Program-made: the position numbers and the translations under genes
Shown here: piece by piece, positions 45,701-57,097 of the stretch
Position numbering within the stretch: the first letter of the stretch is position 1
Layout: each line of letters begins with the position of its first letter
Assembly (NCBI GenBank): GCA_900169235.1
Contig: FWCC01000063.1
Span: forward strand, 62,001 to 126,000
From: Zarea fungicola
Taxonomy: Eukaryota > Ascomycota > Sordariomycetes > Hypocreales > Cordycipitaceae
Direction: 5' to 3'
DNA: 64,000 nucleotides
The notes under the pieces: generated by a model
What the model was told of the DNA's origin: nothing
What the model saw: only the letters and a program-made list of their open reading frames with translations
Databases searched by the model: none

Positions 45701-47105
45701 CATCCAACCACTATTGCAAACTGCTTGGCCCCATTCATGCAACGCCGACGGCTCACCAACCAACCACCGGAACAAGGCCCGATGCCGTCCGCTGATGGGT
45801 AACGGGGGTGGGAGGAGAGAAAATCGGGGGGCACACCTGCTACTTTGTTGAGTGAGCGGCTGCACTGCGGGTTGCCGTCATCGCCAGTCATGTGCTCCTA
45901 TAGGTGCAGCGCAACATCTGGGCTGTTGAGACGGAATCGATGCTTTGGTGGTGTGTCCCAGAGGCTTGACAGGCGGGCAACAGACACCAGAGACACTTCT
46001 GCCAATGAAAGGAGCTCGCCACTGGCAGGTTTGTACATGATGATGCGCCATCCATCCACACCACCGGCGGGATTTGCTGCAGATAGTTTGGCGCCCCGTC
46101 GTTCCTTTTTTAACTTTTGTTTCGCCAGTTGCTGATGTCTTTCGTGATGGTTTGGTAGTGCTGCTTGTTTAGTGCACTGTACTGTACTCTTTTTTCTTTT
46201 CTTTTTTTTCGCTTTTGCCCACTTTGATTTTTCCTCGGTAGCAAACGCCGGCCCTACTGATAACGACTCAGGTTTATTTTTGGATTCTTCGACAAGGAGG
46301 GTCCTGCAGCCTGTTCGCGCGGATCGGCCGCGACCGTTTGGAGCATCTCGCGGCCTTAATACGCGGCCAAGTGCAAGCCTCCAGTTCTTTTTCTTCTTCT
46401 CTTTTCCTCCGGCCGCACATCTGGAAGTTTCTCTCCTCCATCAAGGATAGCCCGAGAGAATTTCCCTCGTTTTTTTCTCCTCTCCCTTTCGTCGCGCACC
46501 CCAACGGTGTTAGCCAGTTCAACTGGAGTCTGTGGTCGTCTAAACACCTCACAAACGAGCCACCAAACGCGGCAGTGCTGTAAGGCAGTACAAACGCAGC
46601 ACGACCTACACGTTTGACGTACACATTTCGAGCAGAAAACAAACACAGCAGCGGAGAAATTGTTATTGGTTTAATTTCTCGACCCGCCAGAGTGACTGCG
46701 AGACGGTGGCTTCGCATGCTGCAGCTTAACGGCCCTGTCAAGATTCGAACAAGTGACAGTGCGGCTTTCTCGGCCGCGCCAGCTGGCACATCTCTGACTC
46801 GGGCGGTGGTAGCTGTTCAACGTCAGCTAACAAGCAAACTAGTGGCATATTGCAGCGGTGGACAAGAGAGATAACCGGACAATTTTTTTTTCTTTTTGCT
46901 GCATCGCCTTCACCTTCGTTTTCAGTTCATCCCCGCCAGCATTCACATTCCTGGTCCCCAATACTCCTGCGACTATCTATATCTAGCGGTTACTACCCGG
47001 CCCCAAATGCCTCGCTACCTGCAAAGTTACGTTGTTTCTCCCGGGCTATCTCGATTTCGTTGCTAGGATAGTTTGTCTGGGTATTATATAGCCCCTCGAG
47101 GTGAA
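42719..47105. other. Long gene-free region between SET2 and the AT-hook gene
   Basis: About 4.4 kb, the largest gene-free stretch in the window. I could build no spliced or unspliced gene here. It contains TACGGAGTAC at 43239-43248, GCCTAGGTAGTT at about 42910-42921, several GCTGCAT elements (44751-45165), and strong pyrimidine tracts at 46180-46240, 46380-46500 and 46885-46910 on the + strand. It probably combines the SET2 promoter with a long promoter and/or 5' leader for the downstream gene. Confidence 0.45.
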
Positions 47106-48070
47106 ATGGACACTCCATTCACACACAAAGAGCATGTACGTGGACCGAGAAACGCGCTCCAAGTACTGGATATGGTCCTTATATGCTGACTTACATCATG
47201 CAGAGATTTGTTCTGGCGGAAATGATTAAGACCAGCTCAGTCGACGTATATCAGCTCGATAACTTCATCAGGACTAATGAGGTTGTACCTGTTTGGGGGG
47301 ATATGCAGCTCCCACATGGTATGTAGTCGCACTACTGGCTACCCTTTAGTATCCGGCACTCTTATCATCTCAGCAAATGGTCTTTAATGCTTTTCTTTCC
47401 AGGTCGCACAGTGAATGAGTGCGTGGCCGCGAGAACACAGCTGTCCATGCTCTATCCCAACCGGGACCGACACTCGTCAGGTGGCAGCGCCGGCAGCAAC
47501 CACGGCGATTACCCGCCAATTAGCCAAGCGATGCGATCACCTCCAACGCTTCAACCATCCATACAGCCGCCACACCCTCCAGGCGGCTACCCTAGTTCGG
47601 TTATGCTACTCTCTCGCCCTGTGGCGAATGGCTTGATGCCCGGACCAGCGACTACAACGACTGCCATCACCATGCCCGTAGCTGGAGGCGCAGTATCGCA
47701 AAAACCGCCAGAAACACGTGTCGATGTTGCACGGACTGTGCCTCGGAAACGTGGTCGTCCATCCAGAGCAGACAGGGCGGCGAAGCAGCAACTGAGACCG
47801 TTACTGCCGCAGCATCTGATGCCACGCCCGACTGCGTATGAGCAGCAGCAACTACAGATGCAGATGCAACAGGTGCAGGCACCAGCAAATGCACAATATA
47901 TTCAGCGGTCATTAGTGCCGCTGGCGACTTATAGGCAGTCGTCTCTTCCGGCAAGTACAACACCGCCGGCAGAGCGAAACAGCAAGAAGAGGCGGCGGAA
48001 CGCAACTCCAGACAGACTGCCATCGGTCGGTGACATGATGACAACTCCGCCGCCCCGGAAAGAAGAGTAA
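47106..48070 (+). CDS. Small AT-hook protein, putative chromatin or transcription regulator
   Basis: Three exons: 47106-47135, 47204-47318 and 47403-48070, 270 residues. Introns are GTACGT...TGCAG (phase 0) and GTATGT...TTTCCAG (phase 1). The first two exons encode MDTPFTHKEHRFVLAEMIKT, then SVDVYQLDNFIRTNEVVP and WGDMQLPHGRTVNEC, a compact helical segment of about 60 residues that recalls short Myb/SANT-like modules in fungal proteins. A Pro/Ser/Gly-rich region follows. Then comes PRKRGRPSRAD, a canonical AT-hook (GRP core) binding the minor groove of AT-rich DNA, a Gln/Met-rich stretch, and a basic NSKKRRRN signal likely for nuclear import. The role is inferred from these motifs; I cannot name an orthologue. 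The exceptionally long upstream region is typical of regulatory genes. Confidence 0.78.
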
Positions 48071-48761
48071 TTTTTTTTTTTTTTACTTTTTTTGCTTCTC
48101 TTTTTGTTTTATTTTTTGTTCTTGATTTCTTATACCCCTCGCTTTTGTTTTGACGGTTGGTTTGTTACTTTTCCGCCTCATAATGACATGTTGTACTATT
48201 GCACACCCTTTTCAGATTCATGAACAGCGCATTGGTCGGCGTCATTGGCTTTTCCCAGAGTTTTAGCTACTAATACTTCATTATTCACCTCAACTTTCTT
48301 TCTCATAGAAATTAGTGCATAATTTGAGTTTCTAATAGGATGTTTAATCTAGTTGCAAAGGGATAGACAAATACATACACTTGCGATTTCCAGTTTACAA
48401 CAATACAATACATTGAATTTAAAACACGCAAGGGCTTATGCTCTGTTTACCGTTCAGACAAATTCTGGTCACTATATTGTTACGGAAAAGTATTCCCTGC
48501 AACGAATTTGATACAATACAGACAAGTAAGCATCAACGTTACCTAGTAGCAGCTCCATACTGTTACGTTAGTTTATATTATTATGGTTTTCACTTATCTA
48601 TCATTCAGATACAGCAAATGGGTTCTTTTTCGCTGCCAGTTACCGCATAGTATCAAGATATTAACAAGCAGAAACGCCAGACATTAGAAATTCCTCCAGT
48701 TAGCTATCTTCCCCTGGCCCCATCAAATTATTCTTCTTTCTTTTGCATTGATTGATTTTAT
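48071..48761. other. Convergent 3' region between the AT-hook gene and GABA transaminase
   Basis: AT-rich, with a long T tract directly after the AT-hook stop codon (from 48072) and further T-rich runs to 48120. No supported gene. Confidence 0.45.
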
Positions 48762-50314
48762 TTACAAAGCCTTGACAATCTTTTCTAGGCCATCAACCAA
48801 GATATCGCAGTGGTGCTCCTGGAGGGTCAGCATAGGGCGGAGACGAACAGCCGTGGCACCGGAACCACCAATGTTGATGCCAAACTCCTTGGCCTTGATG
48901 AGGAACTGATCCCTCTTGGGGCTGTCAAAAGCGATAAATGTACCCTGGCCCTTGCCGCGGAGGTTCTTAAAGTGCTCGGGGTACTGCTTGGCGAGCGTCT
49001 CCATCTTGGCATACAGGTAGTCACCCACGCGGGCAGTGTGGTTGACGAGATCGAGACGCTCAATCTCCTCGATGATGGCGCGGAAGATCATGGCGCGGGC
49101 GGGGTCACCCATCCACGTGTTGAACTGGCGGTAGGCCTTGTTGGGGCGCAGGGCCTTGCTGGCGTAGTAGTACCCGGCTGTCTGGGCCTTCTTGGAGAAG
49201 GTGACCATGTCCGGGGGGTCCTGCAGGTTCCAGTGCTCGTGGGCCCAGAACTTGCCAGTGGCGCCGACGCCGGTTTGCACCTCATCAGCGATGAGAAGGA
49301 CGTTGTGCTTGCGGGTGAGGGCACGCAGCTTTTGGAAGAACTCCGGGCTGGCGTGGTTGTCACCGCCTTCGGACTGGATGGGCTCGACCATGACAGCGGC
49401 GGGGGGCAAGTGCCAGTTCTGGATGAGGTGCTCAACCTCGTCAAGAGAAGCCTGCTCGGCCTTGCGGTTCTCCTCGACGTGCTCCTCCAGGGGGTACTTG
49501 AGCTGGGGGAAAGTGGCCTGGGGCCAGTCAAAGGCGGGTATATCAAGTTTGTGGATAGGTTTGGAACGTGTGGTAGAGAGGGAGCCGAAGAGGCGACCGT
49601 GGAAAGCTGACTTGAAAGAGAGAATGGACAGCTGGGGAGCGCCAGGAGCCTGATTGTTCATGGCAGAGGCAATTTCCTCCTCTGTGAAGTCGACTTCAGG
49701 TCCACCACGCTCCAGCTGGCGGCGGTAGATGAAGGCAGCCTTGTAGGCGAGCTCGTTCGCGTCGGAGCCAGCGAGCGCGGTGAAGACGTTATCAAGGCCC
49801 TTTGGGGCAACTTTGAGGATACCAGTCTTCAGGATTTCACCCCAATCGCTGGAAGGGAAATTGCCCAGGGCAGGACGGTTGATGAGAGCGTTGACCATCT
49901 GGGGGCTGGAAGCGGCCTTGGCGAGGTGGGCGTTATTGTAGCCAACAGGGATAGAGGCAATCTGAGCGTAGCTGAAACGACATGATAAGTTAGAGAGAAT
50001 AGTTTGGTCGTACCGAGTGGTATTGTGTTCAAGCCCACTTACACATCGAGCAACATGTTGCCATCGGGGTCAGCAATATAGTTGCCGACGCTCTTGGTGT
50101 AGTCGGAGAGAAAGTTGACGCTGCGAGTGTCAAAGACCTGACTGAGCTCAGCAATGGCCTTGTTGCCATTGGGACCGGGAACTACGCTCTGGACGGTGGG
50201 TGCCTCCGGCTCGTTGGGGAAGAAGCTCTTGGAGGAGGCAAAACGCATGGCGGCCGGAACAGCGGCGGCACTGACCGCGCGACGGACGGCGGCGGATCTA
50301 ATGGCGGCGGCCAT
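48762..50314 (-). CDS. UGA1: 4-aminobutyrate (GABA) aminotransferase, mitochondrial
   Basis: Two exons: 50314-50043 and 49971-48762, 493 residues. The intron (GTAAGT...TTTCAG, phase 2) joins NMLLD to VYAQIASIPVGYNN. The N-terminus (MAAAIRSAAVRRAVSAAAV...MRFASSKSFF) is a mitochondrial presequence. It is a class III PLP aminotransferase: ALAGSDANELA, LIADEVQTGVGATGKFWAHE (the Asp pairs with the pyridine nitrogen) and MVTFSKKAQTAGYYY (Lys351/352 carries PLP). The pairing of these motifs with the ADPDGN and HLAKAA segments is typical of GABA transaminase rather than ornithine or acetylornithine aminotransferase. The reaction is GABA plus 2-oxoglutarate to succinic semialdehyde plus glutamate, part of the GABA shunt. 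Length is close to yeast Uga1 (471) plus the presequence. Confidence 0.94.
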
Positions 50315-53300
50315 TGTGATGCAAAAGTAATTAAAGAGTAGCCTGCAAAATAGAGTAGTGCCTGTTAGCTGTCTAGACTGCTACAAACTTAAAAAAAAAA
50401 ACGTTGTGTTATGTGTTGAGGCGGTGTACAATATGTGCAACAACTACTCCGGCGTAGCAAACATCAAGACGCCGAGTTTGGTGGACAGTTGACTTGGGGC
50501 TTATACCTGGCTGAAGTCAACCCTGTGCACCGAAGCTCCTAGCTAGCAGTCAATTGCACCTGTTGGGATGGTTGGACAAGTGAAGCGCAGAAAGATAGGA
50601 TTTCTCTTCGTGGTAAAATATGAAAGCAATGAAACAAGAAGAGAAAAATAATGGCGAGGAGGAGCGACCAAAAATCATGACGAGATCCGGTGGGAAACCC
50701 GGTGTGGAGGAGGCAGCGGGGCAGATGGCTTTAAAGGTCCATGAGGGCTCTCTCGGCTGCAACGGATTTCAGCGGCTCATTTGATGTGGGGTTGGAAGCA
50801 GAAGTACAAAAGCAACTAGGAATAGTCTACATGGACATGCGTGTAGTGCGTAGGGCGCCTGATTTCTGGTGGTTTTGCTCCTGTTTCAACATATGTTGTC
50901 GTCCCTGGTCACGGAGTGAAGCTTGGTCTCGGTTAGCTGCCGGAGGCGTCCATCTCTGTGAAGTGGCTGTTGGGGCAGAGCTTGAGTGGAGGCTTGGGGT
51001 AGTGACCCCACGCTGAGTGCTGCAGGTTGTGGCATTTTTAGCAGCCGCTGTTTGGGGATGTGCTGGGCAGCTGGGGGTAAAGACTGTACCTGTTCTACAA
51101 GCAACAGGCTGCAGCTGGGCTTGAGACCCCCCCTGCAAGCTGCTCCAACTTATGGACATGGCTCGTCACGAGGTCAACTGAACAGTTCGCCGTCTACGCC
51201 GAGAAAGCACCTTAAAAGCAAACGGCTACGAAAGAATATCTCCCCAAATGGTAGATTTTTTTTTTTAAGGAAAGCGAATAAGTTAGAGATGTGAAGCAAA
51301 TGTTCATATCCGATTGCTTATTTAGGTGTTAGACGCACAGGGGTGCAGTTCCGCTGAGCAATGCTAGGCCGGGGTTTTGGCCGATGCATGACGGCACTAC
51401 CAAGCTACTCCGACTACTCCGGCAGGGCTTTGTCTGTGTAGCAACACGACAGAGGCAGGCAGCTAGTTATTAATAATTACTATAGTGGGTATACCCATGC
51501 AACACGAACCGATAACTATGGGGGTTATGTGCTTTCCTGCTGCAGTGGGTTCGGGTTTCTTTGAGGTAATAGAAACAAATCGAGATGCAGTTACTGCATG
51601 GAGAAGTTGCTGGAAGCAGCTTTTAATAAACTGCAGAGCTGGCCTGCATTTACGGGTATCACGAATATACTGGTACTACTTTTCTCCGATCAACCCAGAC
51701 AGCCAGGCTCTTTCCAGCTAATCTCAACAGTGAATTGTTTTGTCTCATAATGACTCAGAGACGATTACCACTCTGATCCTCCTTGTCTGGGATTGACATT
51801 GTTCTGATAGGCTGGCGAAACTACACTTGCCGCCCAGCTTTTTATTGGGCAGTGTCACAGTGCTCCATGTAGTATGCTTCGAAGTACAAGGAGAATTGTT
51901 AAAAGGAATTGATGAAAAACGTGATTCACAATTTTCAGGGCAGTTCTTTTTTTCTTTTTTTTTTTAAAAAAAAAAGAAGTTTTATCATCTCAAACGACAT
52001 TGCTTCCTACTGGATAGGAAAGCAATACACTGGCTGGCATTCAAAAGTAAGAGCAGCAGAGTTAGACAAAGTGGTTTAGCGATGCCCAAGTGAAAATTTC
52101 GCAGAGTTGGAGAGCAGGATAGGATTACAGTAAAGAGAAACGAATTGAGAAGTATCCGCGTGCTGGCTGTGACTGCACGCATATCCAATCTGCACCAGTG
52201 TTTGTTAGTCATCTACGGACTTAGCAACCCCGAGATTGATCTTGAATTAGATCACTTGATAACGAGGAATGTATTTAATAGTACATGATTTACTCATTTT
52301 AAGTTTAACATTATGCAGTGATGGCCGCCTAGTAGCCCTTTTAGGTGGGCAGCTGCCCCGTTTCGTAATAGGTGGCACCATGAAGCCGGCAGTCGCTAAT
52401 CTGAGTCCATCTTGGTGGCTTGGTATGCGTGTTGGCCGTCTAACGGCAGCAGAATTAAACCACATTGGAGTGATGGTCCCGGCAGTTTTACAGTTATTAC
52501 GCAACATTTTTCAAAGGTGTTTAAATACGACTGCAGGTTTCAAACTTAAACAGACGTACAATTCTATGTGATCTACGACGGCGACTTCAAAGAATTGCAT
52601 TACAGTACTAAGAAGCAGCGCAGAACTTGAACGACGGGAGCGCAACCACAAGCATTGCTTATAGCCTATCTATGAAGCAGAACTTCCCACATGTTGACAT
52701 CCTAGCCTTATTGGGTTCGATCGTGGTGAGAGCGCGGGGAACCGTTTGCCAGATTGAACCAGTCGGACCTCTCGTTGTTTTTCACCCGACTGTCCACTTC
52801 CCCCACAACCACAACCACGAGGAAGCTTCTGACAAAATGATCAGCGGCGGGGATTACCAAATAAAGTCGAGCGTTTTCTTTCCTTTTCTTGTATTTCGTC
52901 AATGGTTTGGTGTGGTGGGGTGGCGATGGATGGGGGGAAGAGGAGCCAAAAGTGGTAATGAAAAGGAAAGTCACATCATATGCCACCGAGGTGCATATCG
53001 AACTTGTTGAGCCGCATTTGCCTTGGCCGACCCGGTGAAGGAGGCGGCATATAAAAGCCCTATCGTGGTAGCTTTGAAGGGCGCTTGCAGAGGCGTCGTT
53101 CGGCTCCTGACTTTTTGCCTGATGGCAGCATGTTTAACAAGAAAAACAGGACTCAGGCAGTAGCAGTTGACAAGCCACCGGTCGTACAGTCGTACCAGGG
53201 GGCTGCTGGCCGGTGTGGCGTCACCAAAACCCGCTAGCCCTCACCAAAAACAGTCAAAAAGACCCCGCACCATCACAATCTATCTCGGCAAACCCCAGCG

Positions 53301-53699
53301 TCCCAGTATTTATCCAAGGTTGATGGCTCATCAACGCACCCATGTTTTCAGTAGTAGTCAGTGATCACTAAGATAGTTAGTGGATTCCCCGCACTCCTTT
53401 GTTTTGAGCAGCCAACCATGATGCACAGAAGTCAGTAGGACCTCCATATTGGCCTGTGAGGCGCTTTCTGGACCCTCCCGGCGCACATCGCGCGATGCTG
53501 CACATGCCTCGGCATTCTGTCCAGACTCGTGGAGCTATAACTTCTGAGGCTTTTTGACTTGTTGGCCATACCCCAGCTGCTGCTCGCTATAAGGTCCTGG
53601 CCATGGCCGCTTCCGTCACTTTGGGATAGTGATGCACGTTAACTGATCCTGGGAGAATATACAGCCTCGTGACGTGGATAACAGTGGCATCTCCTCAAC
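50315..53699. other. Divergent intergenic region between GABA transaminase and the CRAL-TRIO gene
   Basis: About 3.4 kb without a supported gene. Contains a T11A10 palindrome (51954-51976) and an open region at 52269-52571 readable on both strands but unlike any family I know. Promoters of both flanking genes must lie here. Confidence 0.4.
51954..51976. repeat. Perfect T/A palindrome (T11A10)
   Basis: A run of 11 T followed directly by 10 A, flanked by C and G and by further T-rich and GAAG sequence, can fold as a hairpin. It may mark a nucleosome-free spot or a rearranged poly(A) tract. No function is evident. Confidence 0.6.
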
Positions 53700-55507
53700 A
53701 TGGCTCAAGTAGTCTCTAATTATGCGGCTTCGCTACCTGGCACTCCTACCAGTCCTACTACTCCTACGTCTTTCACCAAGTCAACTATGTCACAAGCTAT
53801 CCCCAAGGGGTATCTGGGAAACCTGACTGAGGCTCAAGAAGCAAAGCTCCGTGCGCTTTGGGCAATTGGCTACAAATTCGTCGAGATCTGTGAGGCAGAC
53901 GCAAGCTACAATGATGCCGTCACTCTCGAGGACAAATTTGTACCGCCTGCTAAGAAGCCCGGTGCCAGCCCCAAGAAGAACAAGGGCAGCCTCACCCATA
54001 AGCAGCACCCCACCTTGGTCAATGAGTTGCTCTCTCTGTTGCCTTCAGACGAGAGGAACGTCCAAAAGCTGGCCAAGGAGTCTGTTGAGGCCCTTGACTA
54101 CTGGACGCCGCACATGTTTCGCATCATCATCCTACACACTGTTAAGCAGGAGCACCCAGACGAACTGGCGCTCCGCTTCCTACGGCAATACAATTGGGAC
54201 ATTATCAAGGCCTGCAAGATGATGGGCAAGACGATTTACTGGCGAACCATGGAGGCTGCCGTTGACGACGACATTCTGCGCCTCGGCGAGGGCGGCGCCG
54301 CTGAAGATGAAAAGAATGGCCAAGGCCACGCCAGAACGCTTGGTGCCGAGTTCATGAAGCTTCTTCGCTCTGGAAAAGGTTTCCTACACGGGAACGACAA
54401 AGTTGGTCGCCCTATTAGCTACGTTCGCATTCGTCTTCACAAAGCTGGTGATCAAAGCCCCGAGAGCCTCCAACGCTACATTATCTACCTGCTGGAGATG
54501 GCACGACTTTCCCTGCGATACCCTGTTGAGACAGGTGTAAGTACACGAAAACATTGAAGATTAAAGTTCAAACAGCGCTGACATGAATCTATTCAGACTC
54601 TATTTCTAGATATGAGTGGCTTCCGCATAGCAAATTTTGATCTCGACCCGTTAAAGTTCATCCTCAAATGCGCGGAGCAGTACTACCCCGACTCCATTGG
54701 GCTCATCATTGTTCACAAGGCGCCATTTGGCTCCAAAGGTAGTTCTCACACTATAGGAATGCATATAAATTGATGTATTGCTGACTAGTCATACTAGTTC
54801 TTTGGCGTTTGATTCGGCACTGGGTCAACGCCAACATTGCCGACAAGGTCAAGTTTACCCGCAGCACAAAAGATCTTAGCAAGTTCATTGATCCTAGCCA
54901 AATTCTAAAAGATCACGGAGGCCAGGACGAGTGGAAATATGAGTACGAAGAACCCATTATGGATGAGAACTTCAAGATGCAAAACACAATTACACGCAAT
55001 TACCTGCTTCTCGAGCGTCAGATGCTCGTGGAGCAGTTTGAAGAGGTGACAAAGGAATGGGTCATGAATGCCCAGGGCACCGACAGAGCGTTGGAGGTCG
55101 GCAGCCGCCGTGATAAGATTTGTGCTGAACTGACAGCCAACTTTTGGGAGCTCGACCCGTACGTGAGAGCGCGCTCGTTATATGATCGACGCGGCTGCTT
55201 GAGTGGCACGGGAAACCTGCAGTACCACCCACCAAAGTCTGATCGCCGAAGACCCGACTCCATGGCAACGCGAACCAGGTCACTGTCTACAACGAGTTCA
55301 GGCGCCGCACGATCAAGCATCGCCAGATCGGCGGTGGGCTACAGCTCAAGTTTTGGAATGGGCTCTGCTGGCGCTCGTTCAAGTATTTCTGCAGCAACGT
55401 CTGCAGGAACAGGCACATTGGTCACCTGTTCCATTCTTGGGTCGCCTGTCAAGGAGGACCTCTATGCCGAGATTGAACACTTCGACATGGCGACGGTCGG
55501 TGATTAG
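53700..55507 (+). CDS. CRAL-TRIO (Sec14-type) lipid-binding protein
   Basis: Three exons: 53700-54536, 54597-54738 and 54798-55507, 562 residues. Introns are GTAAGT...TTCAG (phase 0) and GTAGTT...ACTAG (phase 1). The N-terminal 40 residues are Thr/Ser/Pro-rich. A CRAL-TRIO N-terminal helical module follows (about 120-185; ALRFLRQYNWDIIKACKMM), then the lipid-binding domain (about 210-385): GRPISYVRIRLH, the spliced TLFLDMSGFRIANFD, KFILKCAEQYYPDS, IIVHKAPFGSK and, after intron 2, VLWRLIRHWVNANIADK. This is the order of Sec14-like phosphatidylinositol/phosphatidylcholine-transfer proteins. The 175-residue C-terminal tail is Ser/Arg-rich and probably disordered. There is no membrane helix or GOLD domain. 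The ligand is unknown. All phases check by hand. Confidence 0.92.
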
Positions 55508-56182
55508 TCGTCGTACTACTCTGACTGAATTTCTTTTTTAATCTGATGATTTATTTGTTATGATTGTATGATTAGCAATAGCAGGTCTGCCTTTTTGGGA
55601 TACTTAAATCACTGTCTTTTCCTTGGCTACTTTATTCTTTAACAGTTTACATTATTCGCTGCCAAATCAGCAACGTACTCGACAGGGCAAGGGTCCGGGC
55701 AGCTTAGGAGGAGCGATTGGCGGTTGTACGGAGTACATTCATGCATTTGTTTTTCCCGCCTAAATTTATGAGTTTTGTAATGTAAATTCTATTTATCATC
55801 ACAACAGCGGCAAACATTTTATTACATCCGTTACGGTTTCACTCATGAGTCAAATGGTCATGGTCCACTTGCCGCATCCTGCCGCTCCGAAGTCCCTGCT
55901 GTTCCTGACATATCCGCCATGGCCCAGCACTTGGTACAATGGATGCGCAACATTCGGACTTAATTAATTATTGCCGTAACGCTATGTTGGATAAATGGCA
56001 ATGCGCTCTCGGAGAAAGCACTTATACACGGCAACGAAAATCTACCTGGCCAAGGGCTTTACCTTGGTTTCTCGCATGATTTGTTAAAAACGTGGAAACG
56101 CTGGAAAGTCAATACAGTTGCGGCAAAGACTTCTTAATCCCCTTTTGTTTAATGCGTAAACTTCGGATTCAAAATAAAAACA
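55508..56182. other. Intergenic region between the CRAL-TRIO and dienelactone-hydrolase genes
   Basis: AT-rich 3' flank and promoter of the next gene. TACGGAGTAC at 55727-55736. No supported gene. Confidence 0.45.
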
Positions 56183-57097
56183 ATGTCTTGTCCTGGCTGC
56201 TTCGCTGGTCACGTCAAGTTCCCTTGCCCAATCGGACGGGTAGAGGTCTTACATGGTCGACAGACGTACATTTCAGAGCCGAAAAATGGAGACACTGTTC
56301 TTGGTATCATCGTCATTGTTCCGGATGCTTTTGGATGGGAATTCCGTAACAATAGGCTGTTAGCCGATCAGTATGCCATCCAAGGCGGCTTCAAAGTGTA
56401 CCTTCCCGACTTAATGGACGGGAACGCAGCCCCTGTTTGGATGTTGCAAACTTTTGCGGACATCAGCAAGGAGCCCAAGACTTGGCTGGAACGTATTCGA
56501 CTTCCGTATGTCACATCCCAATTCTCATCTTGGCCCACTCAAGCTCTAAGTTGAGTATGCTAATGCTAACAAACTCCATCAAGTCACCATATTGCCAAGG
56601 CTGCCTATGGTTTTGCGCCGTTTGTTGTGCGGAACAGGTTTTCTGTTTCCATGCCTAGAGTGAAGGGCTTTATCGAGGCCATTCGCCAGTCCAAAGAGGG
56701 CCATCTCCCTCTTGGGGCTGCTGGGTTTTGTTGGGGTGGCTTGCATGTTCTTGCACTTGCCCGAGAACCCTTCACCACTGCGAAAGAAGCACCACTGGTC
56801 AATGCAGTATTCACGGCTCACCCGAGCAATATTTCGATACCCGATGATGTAACCGGGCTACGTATGCCAGTATCGCTAGCCATTGGGGACAAGGATTTTA
56901 TAATGCCTCGAGCACAAGTGGAGAAAGTGCAAAAGATATGGGATGCAGCGAAGGATGTTGCAACAGAAGTCATTGTATATCCCGGTGCGGGACACGGCTT
57001 CTCTGTCCGTGGAGATCCTAACAATGGAGCCCAGGTGCAGCAGAGTGAGGAGGCGGAGAGGCAAGCTGTCTCTTGGTTTAAGAAACATCTCTTGTAA
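56183..57097 (+). CDS. Dienelactone hydrolase family protein
   Basis: Two exons: 56183-56505 and 56584-57097, 278 residues. The intron (GTATGT...TCAAG) is phase 2 and joins ERIRL to PHHIAKAAYG. It has an alpha/beta-hydrolase fold with the dienelactone-hydrolase triad: nucleophile Cys157 in AAGFCWGG, an Asp in AIGDKDFIMP (Asp210 or 212), and His245 in PGAGHGFSVRG. The N-terminus MSCPGCFAGHV and an early DAFGWEFRNNRLLAD segment are typical of fungal members. Bacterial family members hydrolyse dienelactones in aromatic catabolism; most fungal ones have no proven substrate. No signal peptide, so likely cytosolic. Length is near the family's usual 240-280. Confidence 0.92.

Noticed and set aside
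44841..46789. Several open frames of 80-170 codons in the long intergenic region
   Set aside because: Overlapping frames on both strands with Ser/Arg/Pro-rich, non-conserved-looking translations. Nothing supports coding.
46735..46810. tRNA-like sequence on the - strand (TGTTCGAATCT resembling a B box, with a GCGGC/GCCGC hairpin)
   Set aside because: The supposed T-stem does not pair, the anticodon loop lacks T33, the acceptor pairing is poor and the A box is weak. More likely chance inverted repeats.
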